Source of the DNA: Dirofilaria immitis
Lineage: Eukaryota > Nematoda > Chromadorea > Rhabditida > Onchocercidae
Length of the DNA stretch: 64,000 nucleotides
Reading direction: 5' to 3'
NCBI GenBank assembly: GCA_024305405.1
Contig: JAKNDB010000109.1
Span: forward strand, 5,022,001 to 5,086,000
A program made the translations under genes and the position numbers. Below, one piece after another: positions 1 through 12,400 of the stretch (its first letter is position 1; each line of letters starts with the position of its first letter). The notes under the pieces were generated by a model. The model was not told the origin of the DNA. It did not search any database and saw only the letters and a list, made by a program, of their open reading frames with translations.

Positions 1-2344
1 AGTATTACTTTAACGCTTGTAAGTTCATCTCAAAGATTTTAAATCTATGTTTCCAAGTAAAATTGCATTCATTAATGTTATGATGCGGGTTAATCTGATT
101 ATGGAACAAATGAGAAACAGCGAAGACGAGAAAATATATAATATAGAATATATAAGGTAAACGGTGCTTAAAACCTGTGATATAATCATCTCTTGCTGGA
201 CCAAAAATAAATAAACTTCCATTATACCAAAAATAAATAAATTTAAATCATTTGCTAAATTTACTCATCGAAGATGAACTGGCAAATCTCAACAACGTGA
301 TGATAAAGCATCCAACGTTTTGGATTGATCATAATCGATAAATCACATACGGTGTTTGGCATTTATTCCACATTTCCATTAGCGAGTATAAAATTTCAAA
401 AAAATCTGCAATATCTTACTCTAGATAGGCATTAAAGAAAAGAATCCTCCCGCTGGAAACATCTAATGAGGCTTAAATTCTCTCAATAAATTCAGAAGCT
501 TCAAATAAAACTGCAAATGAATTCACCACCTTAGTAGTGAATCTTTTTCTTCATTTTTAGTGTTGAAATTCACTGCCATCTCTATGTCAGGAGAAAGTGA
601 TACAGGATTTACATGTATTTTTCCAGTATAATTCTCAGTTTCGTATATTATGATATGTTGGAAGAGAGGACACAGTTTGCATTTGTCATTTCTATTCCTT
701 GAGCTTGGGGAATGGTTAGATCAAATTTAAAAAATGTGAGTAAGATTCCAAAAAAGTTAGCGACTACATTTCAAACTATAGTGGAATAAAGGAAAGAAAC
801 AGAAACAACCCTTCAATACGACGAAGGTTTCTTCCTCTTTCTCTAGTCACGAGGCACTAAAATTGTGACTATGTCACCTAATATTCAGCTTTATCCGGGA
901 TGGCATGACATTCTCTAACAATCCTTGCTCAGTTTGATTTGTATTTTAAGTCTTTAGCGAAAGGCAGAATAATTTGAGATTTGACTAAAATTTTCTCGAC
1001 GAAATATGTACATTAATTTACGTTGTTTATATGGAAGCAAAGACCAGACGAAGTATAGCTACATTTTTGAGAACAAAAGCCGCTACTGATGCTTTGAAAC
1101 ATGTTTTTTAATATATCACAGTATACTGAGAATATAATATAAATTCCAAAATGTATCATTCTTGTTTCTTGGATTTCATGTCGATGTCATACTTAAAATA
1201 TACTGGCCGTTAGTAGATTAGTTAATTTAGATGAGTTACAGCTTCAGGATTCTATAAAAATTTGCTCATTTGCAAGAAAAAATTTAGTTTTGAAAAAGTC
1301 AAATCTATGGATCATAAATTTTTATATTTATAAAAAATTCAGAACTTGGACCATCGCAACTTGTTCCAGTCGCTTTTCAACAATTTAGTTTACATTTGCA
1401 GGAATGCCAAATAAGTTTTTAATTTTTTGACGCTTTTAATTCCTTTTTTTTTAGACAAAATTCTACTACTGCAGTTTTGTTCAAACTTCGTCATCTTCGG
1501 CCATCCTGAATGTATTATTGATTTGCACAATGTTTCAATTTATTTAAATTAAAACGAATTGAAAATTACGAACAAATGAGCAACCCAATCCCCAATAAAA
1601 TCATGATTTCTAACGATTTAATCTATGAAGTAGTATGGCACAACAAGGATTTGATCGCTAAAATTTGTGATCTAGAAAAAATTTTAAAAACAAAAACAAC
1701 AATAACAATAAATAATTCAATATCAACAGTCTCATTAAGGCAGAAATTGTTGGAAAAAACTGAAGGAGATAATGACCAAGTAACAGCAAGGAATCCATTA
1801 TAAAAAAAAATCACTTTCGGAATAAAGGACGCATCACTTTATATACGGTGATGAAACAGCTGTTCAATAATTTAGATTGTACAAAGTATATATTTCTTCC
1901 TTATACAAAGGTTCTCGTCAGCTATCTGTAAGGAACTTATTTACAAATCTCATATATAATAGTGAGAAAGTCTTCAAATCTCATACAGTTGTGAGAATAC
2001 TGCTTCTGAGAAAACCATTCCCATACAATTTCCTCCTTGATAAAATACTAATTTTGTCACTGCTCATGTAATTTACATAATATTGTATTTACGTAATATT
2101 GTAAGCCCAACTTACATATGGTAATACATATAATTATTCTTAAGGTTCGTTCAACATCCAAAAAGGATCTCCTTTTATAAAAATTATTCGTCTTCCTTGC
2201 CGTAATCTGCCTAATCATATTTATTTTTTCTCTATATCACATTATCAAAAAAAAAGATTATTCGACAATCCTGTTACTGAATAAATATTCTCCGTTCGAT
2301 TTCTCACAACAAATAACAACACGGCAAACTTTTCATGAAATTTT
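1..2344. other. Gene-free A/T-rich stretch
   Basis: I see no supported gene here. The longest open frame (1576-1803, +, 75 codons) is Lys/Asn/Ile/Thr-rich, has no convincing splice context and resembles nothing I recognise. It lies about 540 bases before the BEL/Pao fossil and could be flanking or LTR-proximal sequence, but I found no matching long terminal repeat on the far side of the element. Confidence 0.5.
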
Positions 2345-4330
2345 GTGATGCCACGGGCTGGGAACATGACGAAAAGCTTAATGAAAAGCGCGCAACCAGC
2401 AATAATCAAACTAATTACACTCCTGAGTGAGATCCGAAGTTTGGGTTTGTCGCCTCCGAATCAAGAGATGCCATTGAAAGAATTGTATCAACAGTACGAA
2501 ACAAAAAAAAGAGCAAGAAAAGCTACGACTCTTCAAAATACACATTGGTCATTTGGAATCGGTCAATGCAAATGGTTGGATTATATCAATGAAATAGTCA
2601 CTTCACAAAAAGGAAAGATGGAGAAAAAATATGCTCAAATGGTCGACGATGAAAAGTGTATCCTAAATATCCTAAATTTAATGACTAAAGGTAAAGAAAC
2701 TGTTATTAAATTAGACATGTATGAAACGGATTTTGAATCAGTAATTGGATAAACAAAAAAATCATATTGAAAAAGAATCTAAACCACAAGATATTACAAA
2801 AACAACTTTTTATCGATAATAAATTTGTTGCAATTATCGCCGCCAATATTCAGCGGAGATCCTAAATTCTGGAGAAATTTTGGAGCAAATTGCTGTACAT
2901 TCTCAAGCAATTTCAAATGTACGAAAATTAAATTATTTAGTTTCCTGTTTGAGGAGGTAAGCACTAAGGGCCATAAGAGGCTACGATATTGCACCGGAAA
3001 ATTACCAAGTTATACGGAAAGTCCTAGTAGAAAAATTCAGGAAGATTTGAAATCATTGAAATCATTAATCATTAAAAAGTATTGAAATCATTAAAATCAT
3101 TAAAAACCTCTTTATAATAATTACATGCAGTCAAGAAATCGAGAATGGAAAGCGATAGTCAAAGCAATCAAGAGAATTCTTCGCCAACTAGATTATCGGA
3201 GAAAATCTTCAACAATCAAGTATTGAAATATTCATTGAAAGCAAGCTGCCAGAACGGATCTTGAACAAAGTACATAAACACAAGAATAATGATGACATCT
3301 GGCCAGTTACAAAACTTTAACAGTTTCTACGAAGATTAGTAAAACGAAATGACGAAATAACTAGAAGTCAAGCCTCAAACACCAACGACGAATGACAATT
3401 AACAAAGTTCTAGTCCAAGCATATACAACAAAGAAACTAAGGAGAAACTTCTGCATTGACTACAATCAGTCAACTTGGTTCGAACAAGTTTAAAACTATT
3501 TCAAATAGCTCTATAAAGAAAGGATTGACGAGAATCAGAAAAGAAAACTTTGATCGTTTTATAACAATGATCATTACAATAGTGATTGCGAAACTTATCC
3601 TAATTTGAAACAAAGATTAGAACGGTTAATTAAGATCAAAGCCTGTCGAAAATGTTCCAAAGATGGATACGTAAGAAATCAGTGAAATATTTTAATTGAA
3701 AAAACCGCACAATAGCGCAACTCTGCAATAAAAGAAATCAACAATTTAAACAAGCTGAATGTACACGCGTGCAAAAAAGGAGCTAAACCAGATTATGAAG
3801 CAGCTGTCATCAATGCGATTACCGAAAAAGAGATGGAAGTTTTACTTCCATGTAAAGTTGTTACTATGTTTAATGCAGCAAATTCAGAATGTTATAAAGT
3901 AGTTCTAATATTATTTGATATTGGTTCACAATTAAGTTTTTCTATCCGTAGAATTAAAAATCGTCTAGAACTTGGAAAAACAGAATTAACGGAATCAAAC
4001 GTATCTACCTTCGGGATCAGATATCAATTTATACTTCCTACAATGAAAACAGTTATTGGAATAAAAAATAAGAAAAGGAAGACAATAATTTGCGAGATAA
4101 ACGTGGTGGATTGCTTAACGGGCGAACTTCAAGTAGTGCATATATCATCTACGATGGATGAGAATAACCAATTTAAGGACCTAAATTTCTACGGAGGAAA
4201 CCGGATACATTAATTAGAGCCGACTATTTCTTCAAATTTGTACAGTTAGAGAAAATTCAATAGTTGAAATAAGAATTTACCCTACTTCAAACAAAATTGG
4301 GCTCATGATTTGCAGAAGTAGCTATAATTA
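2345..4330 (+). mobile_element. Decayed BEL/Pao LTR retrotransposon (gag to start of pol)
   Basis: This is a fossil of a BEL/Pao-type LTR retrotransposon. An open gag piece runs 2345-2752. From about 2833 the frame reads PPIFSGDPKFWRNF, close to the BEL/Pao gag hallmark (P-x-F-x-GDP-x-x-W-x-x-F). At about 2980-3045 another frame reads RGYDIAPENYQVIRKVLVEKF, also typical of this gag family. At 3640-3690 a zinc knuckle remains as CRKC..DGY with the last Cys lost to a stop. At 3833-4213 the aspartic protease region has DIGSQLSF, where DTGSQ is normal, followed by ADYFFKF and, near 4280, TLLQTKLG. Stops and frameshifts break every part, and no reverse transcriptase, RNase H, integrase or terminal repeats are visible, so the element is dead and truncated. 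Family assignment is confident; exact ends are not. Confidence 0.85.
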
Positions 4331-6118
4331 GATAAGTAAGAAATATGTCATTTGGTGAAAGATTGCTGATAAATATTAGCTTTAAAATTAACTCAACAAA
4401 ACTAAGAAGTACGAAATGCGTAAGAAATATTTTCTGTTTGAGTTTAGGCAGCACTAATGAGTAAATCGTGCTTATCAGCTATAGTTGAGTATATCTATGA
4501 AAAAAAGCCCAATAAGCCATCCTTTAAGTAAAAATATAAGAGAATCCGGAGCAAGCGAACTTTCTTTTGCTACGTTTGGAATAAAATCTCATCGATAACA
4601 CCGGCTTATGATCAGATAGGCAATGGCTGTGTGAAATACAGTACATTCTCGTAGTATGAGACTTCTGTATGTGAATAACTAGAACTGTTTATCCCACCGC
4701 ATGAATTTTTAAATACAATTTGCCACTCGTTAATTGCACTAATTGCGAAATATACTTATATCACTTATTATAAGTTATTCCAAATATTTCCGCCATTTGA
4801 AGAATTGAAAAGGAAAGAATTAATTTACAATCGAAAAGTCTATTTAGGTAGCAAGATGCAATGGTCAATAAATAAAGCATGAATGCGGTCTCTTATGCTT
4901 ATGTTAGACTAAAAATAAGATCTTCCATGTTCTGCGCTAGCAAAAGAATCATTAATCCTCTGGACACAGGAAGATACATCGAAGATAAATGAAACTCTTG
5001 TGATGATTTCTTACCTTCTCAGTGTATTTACAGTAGGCTGAAAAGTTTTTTTGGGAAAAATGCTGAGAAATTCAGCATTTTGAGAATTTAACAACTTGTA
5101 ACTACAAAAAAAAGAGGAAGCTGAACTAGAATTCACTTGTCTAATCAATCTTAAAGCGAAAAGAATCGGTGTGAAGAATAATGAGAGCCAGAGTTACGCA
5201 AAAACAGAGTTATGACAAAAAAAAAAAATAATTTATCATAGTTTTTAAATTCACACGGATTAAGTATATCGGATTATTGTTGCCTGCTGTTTACATCATT
5301 TTTAATCTTCGTTTTCGTAAATAAAAATTTCGAAACGTTCAAGTGCTCATGTCCATGTCAAAAAATCATCACAAATTTTTTTGTAAAATCTCAACAACGA
5401 TCATTTCTCATAGCCATACAGAATAAAACGATAGAAATTTAGATTGTTAACATAGCGTTGTTCCGGCTACAGGCAACGTTTTTTCAATCATAATGACAAA
5501 GAAATTTTGCAAACCTTAAAATAAGATTCCAAAGAAAAAAGAAAACAAAAACAGGAAAAAAAGGCAAACTTTACGTTACTGTGCAGTTTCTAGAGAGAGA
5601 TGAAACTGATCTAAACATTCGTTAATTGAATGGTCTGTCAACTCTCCCTCATAAAAAAATTTACGAAATTCGTACAAACGTTTTTATCACGGAACCTCAA
5701 TGTATTCCAAGAATTACTGACATAAAATTTTCATTCTGAAGGTGATTATATTTTCAAAAATATGATAGAACTACTAACATAGTGAAATTTCGAATATAAG
5801 TCTAAAGCCGTGCAAGAATAACAACTTGTCTTTGCATCAGACTGGTACCAAGAAGAGAAAAAAAGTATTTCGAATGAATAAAGTTGGTAGAAATCAGGTT
5901 TATTATTTATTGGAAAATTCTGGGTAAGTCGCATCATTAATTGCAAATTTCTTGTATGTCTCAAAAAGTATACGTATTAATCAGCAAAACAATCCAAATG
6001 ATATGATTATCATTACATGATAATAAAGAAGACATGAAAAACATTTACGGAATTTCTTTCAAAATATAATTTCTACTTCTCAAAGATTTCAAAATGCGTG
6101 CGAACCACCCATTCATTT

Positions 6119-6178
6119 AGAGCCAAGGCAGTGATAACAGGAATCGCAGGGCATCGATCCGTATCAAAATATAATATT
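6119..6178 (+). repeat. Diverged direct repeat, copy 1
   Basis: Starts AGAGCCAAGGCAGTGAT and ends ATCAAAATATAATATTA. The same order of blocks recurs about 510 bases downstream (6629-6687): CCAAGGCAGTGAT, CGCAGG, ATCGA and ATCAAAATATAATAT, with indels between. This could be the ends or internal parts of an old non-autonomous element. The family is unknown to me. Confidence 0.5.
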
Positions 6179-6628
6179 AATTTCAACCCTAATGCACATG
6201 GATGAACACGGCAGGTTTTTGTTATCGCTATACAGGATTAAGCCCATTGCTTGACCACTTCCATTTGTTTCGAGCAAACTTTTGTTAATTCAAATTCTAT
6301 TTGTACACTATTTTCGTTTAATAATAGTTTTAATATTTAGTTCAAGCAAAGATATAATAGGAAAGGACAATTGCGTTTTACTATTTCTTTTGATTATAGA
6401 AGCTCCAGCAACAACTTTACCACCCATATAGCTTTCGTTGATTGAACCGTGATATTTGTATTTGTTTCAGTTCATTAAAAATCTTTCTTTTTTGTTTATT
6501 ACGAAATATTGAGCCATAAAAAATTAATTCGTATACGCTGAGTACTAAGTGAATTACAATTGCATAATACATTCAAATTTGAGGAATCTGGGATCAACGG
6601 AGACAAATATTTTCTAATGAACAAGTCG

Positions 6629-6687
6629 CAGCCCAAGGCAGTGATCGCAGGATCACATGGTATCGACAATATCAAAATATAATATCC
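6629..6687 (+). repeat. Diverged direct repeat, copy 2
   Basis: Second copy of the repeat at 6119-6178. It shares CCAAGGCAGTGAT, CGCAGG and the 15-base end ATCAAAATATAATAT. Both copies are in the same orientation. Confidence 0.5.
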
Positions 6688-7075
6688 TTGTTTAATCATT
6701 CTGATAAATAAATATATATACACTTTGAAAATCGTGTTTCTCAAATAAAATGAGAAAAAAAACGAAAAATGGAAAAAAGTAACAGAAAGAAGAAGCGGCT
6801 TATCGGAATCCATCATGATGATATTTAGAGATGTTCAGTGGTTATCTGTAAATGAATTTGTGAATGATTAATTATTATCAATGATTTCTTAATAGAAACC
6901 GAAATATACTTTAGTTAAATCTTAGTGAACAACTGATTAGAAGCGTAGGCACTTTAATAATTTAGTTATTTAATCATAGGGAAGTACTTCATCAGAGGTG
7001 ACAAACGATTTTCATTGGAAACATAACATACAATCTGACTTGCGGTTGTTTCCGATTTTCAATAGTTGTGACTCA

Positions 7076-9485
7076 TCAATCGTCAATTGAGCCAGGTGTT
7101 TTCATAGACCCAATAATTACTGGCACAATAACATCAAAACTATGCATATCTAGACGGAAAAAATAACTAATTGTAATAAGGCCATTCGCTTTGATTGAAG
7201 TTGGCTGTAAACCAGTGGGTATCTGGAAATCAATGTGCCTTGTTTCTGGACCTGTATTTGATGTCACTTTATATGTCCCCTGAAATACCATGAAATATAT
7301 AATCATAAAGCATAATTACCTTTTCATATTTATTATTAATTGTGAATTTTCCTGAAATATTTGATAAATATATTCTTTCAGAAATATAAAACGGTATTAC
7401 TATGGATTCAACAGCAATTGTCAGTGATTTTCTATCAAACAAATGCAGCTCATAACGATTCTGCGATAAAAAATCAAGTTGTTGACATAATGAGAGTAGT
7501 ACGCAATCATTTCGATTTTTTCGCGACTTTCCTCTTCGCTTCCTTTTAGTATCATCCTCAATTACCAATGTAATTTTTGCTGTTTCACCTAAATTTTTTT
7601 AATCACTACCTTGATGAAACATTTTAATATCGTTCTGGCTGAAAAAAACGTTTCAACTTTTTAAGTAAAAGTACAGATTTTAAGCATGTAGTAAACTAAA
7701 TACAATTCGAATAAATTTTGAATTCATCAGATCAACGGAAATAATTCAATTCGGGATAAGACTAGCTTATGATTAAGTTTAAAAAATTATTACAGTCTCA
7801 AATACAGTTCTACCGGGTAGAAGCCCCATATCGGAAACAGTTAATTGAGCAGATTCAATGCCGACTTTACGATTACAGCAACATCCCCGTACTTCGTTTT
7901 CTTCATAACTTGTGACTGGTTGTCGCATATATGGTGCATCAAGATTGAGCAAGGAGAATACGGTAAAGTTATGCTCTGAAATCTTCGTTGAAACTATTAA
8001 TGTTAAAAAATTATATTTTGCATGCTATTTTTACTGAAGATATCCAACTTCAGAATTAGAGCCTGGAATTCATATGTATTTTCTCAGATAATTTCTTTCT
8101 AAATATTCACTCTATCTTCCTCAAAATTTCGCATTAATTAAAAAGAGTCAACTATTTTCCAATTTTTTTCGAAGTCGATGTAATTTGCACATTAAGCTAA
8201 ATAATTTTAAAATGCTATAGTTATTTCAAAAATGAAAAAAAGATACCAGCAAAAATTTCCCTAGCATCTTCATCAAGTATATCAAGAGTTGCTGAGCATG
8301 TGTAACGAACCCAACCATAGTTTTCTTTTTCAATCGATGATATTACATCCAGTGGCAGCTAAAAATTCGCATCAGCTTTTGAAATGCTTACATGATATGA
8401 TACAAGTAATGTAGACATATTTGAAATCGGCTTCATTATCAAATGTACTTTAACATTTCTTCTTTAACTCATTTTAAATATTACGTTTATTAAATCCTTT
8501 TCTAAATTGGCTGCTACAAAGTGATGTATTTGATTATCATTCCATATAGTGAATGTGCACTCAATACCAAGATAAAAAAATCAAGCTTACTGGAATATAA
8601 AAGCATATCTGGTGCAAGCCTTCTCCCAAATTAAAATTTTCATCGCAAAAATCAGTAAGCACTCTGCAAATTGTTTCAAGTTATATCATACTAACTATAT
8701 TGACTATATTTTTTCATGTTTTTTCATTGAGCAGGACAGCTATGATTATTTGGTTATTGCAGTGCTTTTCATGGTATAAGGTTATGCACAGCTTTCTATA
8801 AACAAGTGAATGGACCCTTAAAAGAAACCATGATTTCAGCCATCAAATGGCTATGTTTAATAATGCAACGGTTTTTTTAAGTTTGGAACAGTCTGATTTT
8901 GACGTGCATTTATAGCTCATCGTTCTAATTTTTCTTTGCAATGCCATATATGGATTTTTAACAAGTGTCTAGGTATCATCAATAATTTTGACAACCAAAG
9001 CAAATTTCAATCAATAGAAAAATATGATTAGCAGTAATTAAAGTTCTGAAACAACCTTGTCAAATCGATATACTCATTAAGCACTTGTTCGTTACTCTCA
9101 TACAGAACTTCGCTATTCTTATTTTTCCAGCCAGTCTGTGCTTGCCCAATTAATTTAACAGTCAATCGCCCCACTTTAATTTTTTCCAGAACACTTATTT
9201 CCACATGCCCCTGAAATTCACTTTTTGACAATTCTGCCAGTTTTCTAATTCTACAAATTATAAATTTCTTCATCAAATTTTGACTTTAATTTTGCTTTCT
9301 ATTACAGTGATGTGCAACAATTTATAAGCTATACGAGATTCTTGGGAACTGTTACAGTTCAACATGAAAATGCAATTAAAGTATTAATGATGAAAATAGT
9401 GAAAACGAACCTGAACGGCTTCACCACCGGTATAGGGCTTCTCGGATTGCTTGCTAAGTAGAACATCAAAATGTTCGATTTTCAT
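7076..9485 (-). CDS. Arrestin domain-containing protein (seven exons)
   Basis: A complete alpha-arrestin-like gene. Exons on the minus strand are 9485-9411, 9210-9056, 8663-8591, 8358-8247, 7975-7814, 7588-7320 and 7279-7076. They sum to 1050 bases, giving 349 residues plus stop, and all phases agree. The start MKIEHFDVLLSKQ matches the first arrestin strand. Arrestin-N marks follow: the stretch LGEGLHQICFYIP (family L-x-x-G-x-H-x-x-P-F-x-F-x-L-P) and YGWVRYTCSATLDI (family GKYGWVRYTCKA). Arrestin-C marks are LLNLDAPYMRQP, a CCC patch, GLLPGETAKITLVI and, near the end, GLITISYFFRL and VPVIIGS. Such proteins act as trafficking adaptors linking membrane receptors to ubiquitin ligases or endocytic machinery. 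No PPxY motif is seen at the C-terminus (ends GSIDD), so direct WW-domain ligase binding is not supported. The basic insert of about residues 215-235 is not typical. No frameshift is needed. Confidence 0.93.
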
Positions 9486-12400
9486 GATATATCATCCATT
9501 GAGCATTCCCTAATCCCAAAAACATTCCACTACTTATTTGCCTAGTTACCTCGAAAATTCCTCACCTTCCTTTTTACGATACCGATCTTTTCTGCAAATA
9601 AATTCGATCCTCAATTTAAAAACATGATAAAAACATATTTTTGAAAATTAAGAGCATCGGCATGCAAATCTATTGACAACAATCGATGTAAAATGGAAAT
9701 GCCAATGTTAGCTGCTCGGTCCAATTTTAACGAAAAGTAAGCATGCACAAAGCGCTTCGTTAACCAACTCATTTAGCATGATAATAAGGACAAGCAGTTC
9801 GTTCTTTTAAGTACAAAATATCATGCCACGCCTCAATTGGTGTGTTGAAACAGCTCGCCAGTGGCTGCTGACTCGTATTTAGTCATTATATTTGATGGCG
9901 ATTTATTGAAATTACTTTAACAATGTAATGTTGCATTATATTCCGGAGGAAGAAACTTACCAAACATTTTAAGAAATTCTAGGTCAGTAAGCAGATTGCA
10001 AAATACAATGCATAAGCTTGATCAAGATCTGGTGAAATACTTTTTAATTCCAAGATATTTGCAAGCCGGCAAAGAGTGAAAATCTGCTAAGTTATAATGC
10101 AGTATTTGTTATATTCAGGTGTGAAGAATTGAGCGGGCGAATTCTCTAAATAATATAGTGAGGCTGAAGAATACCCGCACATGAGAATAATAATTTCTAG
10201 ATTCCAAACATGTCTTCTGGATGGAAATAAAGGAAAAAATTATTCCAAACTGTTGAACTGGATATAAAATGTGAGGTCCATAATATATTTCATACGTGTT
10301 TCAATACAGCTGCTTCAAGCCAAAGAAGTCATTTTAGATAAATGAGATGGGACAATTTAATCAATGCATTGAAAAATGTTATTCGGAAACAATTTTTCAA
10401 ACGTATCTCGCATTAGAGAAACGAAATTGAAACTAAATAGCAAGCAAAGCTGTTAAAGAGCTTTTAATCGACCAAAATCTTTGTGAAAGTTTATTCCATT
10501 CTCTTCTCGCAAGTAAATTATTTCAAAATATTATCAGTTGATGACTGAGAGCTGAAAGGGTCACGCATTGGTGGCAACTCTTTTTGAGGGCTTTCAATAT
10601 TGCAAGCATATGAAAATCAAACATCAAAAATAATCTCACCGACAGACCTTTCTCTTACTCCATCATAGCGAATAAAATTATCATTCCGAATTTCACAAAT
10701 TTGATACAGATACTATCATAAATCTAATATTTAAATTTCTTGAAATATGAATTATTTTAGATGATCACTACCAATTACTTAGGTTTTAATAATGAAGACT
10801 ACGAAAATCAGAAATGGAGATAACTAGAAGAGGAAGCATAGTAACAAGAAAACTGGAATAATTAAGACATTAAAAGTAAAGAGACAGCGTAAATTGGGAA
10901 AAACGATGAACTGCCGAACGGTACGGTAAATGACCTACCAGGATGAAGGACGAATAACCGAAGTCGTGCGAATTTTTAATTGGTTTTAAATTAACTTTTA
11001 ATTTGCATCACTCGAGGTCTTTCAATCACTTCAACCATTCGCTGACCCTCTCTTAACCCCACGCCCTTTCGCCTCCTAAGGTTTTAATGTTATTACTCTT
11101 TTGTTTTTCACACATACATAAATTCAATAATTCGATTCGTCTATTGCTTCTAAAATGGAATCTTCATACTTAGAAAAAAGTTGTATTGATCCCATGTCTC
11201 TTTATAAGTATAATTTTGGCAATTAGATAAAATCTTATTTTAAAGTGCACTCAGTGAAAACAAAACAGTATATTCAAATGCTATTAACGGTAAGATCTTT
11301 TCCACGTATTAGTCATTTGAAAACCACTTTTCGAAGTAAAGAATCTGAAGGCCATATCACGTCGCGATCACATACGAATGTAGCATACTGTGAAAGATGA
11401 AAAATTAATTTACTATGACTATTATTTATACGCCAGAATATTACTGCGTAAACATGAATAGAACCCAGCATTAGTCCTTCCTTATAAGGGATTCAACAAT
11501 ATCAGAACTCAACCATTAGTTTTAATTCTTTGATTCAGATACATCAGCAAATCATAACTTATCTATAAGCAATTTATCTTATATTACTTCGATCGAAAAA
11601 CTATTATTGGTGATGCATGCATACGTTCATTTCTTTTTTTTTTTTTGATTTACATGCCCTGAAGTCTGTTAACCAACTACAAAACGCGAGAAGATGACAA
11701 CCAAACTTTTAAACTCCCGAACAATCAGAAAAAGCGCTGAAATGAAACATTAGTAGCAATTTTTGAGCGTTAGTGATAATCTTGAAAGAGTAATATAAAT
11801 GAGCAATATAAAAACAGTTTGAATATCGCACTTTATTTCATTTCCATTACATTTAAGCATTAATTCGACCGTGATACATTCACTGTGAACTTACAAAGAT
11901 ACTCTTCAGTAATAAAATAATCGTCAAGTAGAAAAACGCTTGGTTGTCATGGATTTATGTTTTTAATTCCAGTGTTTTTAAATTTATGTACTTAAAACAA
12001 AAGCAACGAAGCAAGTTTGAGATAATAACAAAGGTATTTGATGAAATGAAAAGTAAAAATGAGGGTGATGGAAATGGACGGCAGTTAAGGTATGACATAT
12101 TAAGTTTGATTTACTCACATCTGGATAATATGATACGATGAAAAATCGTAGGCACAGTTAAGAAAGCAAATTGATGGTGAGCATTTCGTGAAGAATTCAA
12201 GCCTATGCTGATCCATGTTGCCCCTCCTACTCCCGTTATTCTTAATGCATTCCTCGAAGAACACTGCATCTTCACTTTGCAAATGACAGCTGCTATATAT
12301 AATACTGATCTTTAAAATGTTCTAGAAATACTTTCAATGAACTTGAATGTCTATTATTTTAATACCTTAATAAAATCGCTAAAAGTCATTAAAACAATCC

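Larger units (their letters stand above)
4331..7075. other. Gene-free stretch with a diverged repeat pair
   Basis: No supported exon. The stretch begins just after the retrotransposon fossil and ends at the stop of the arrestin-domain gene. It holds two diverged copies of a sequence of about 60 bases, listed separately. Confidence 0.5.

Noticed and set aside
1576..1803. Plus-strand open frame of 75 codons starting MSNPIPNKIM
   Set aside because: Lys/Asn/Ile/Thr-rich as expected from A/T-rich DNA, no splice or domain evidence; only its proximity to the BEL/Pao fossil is suggestive.
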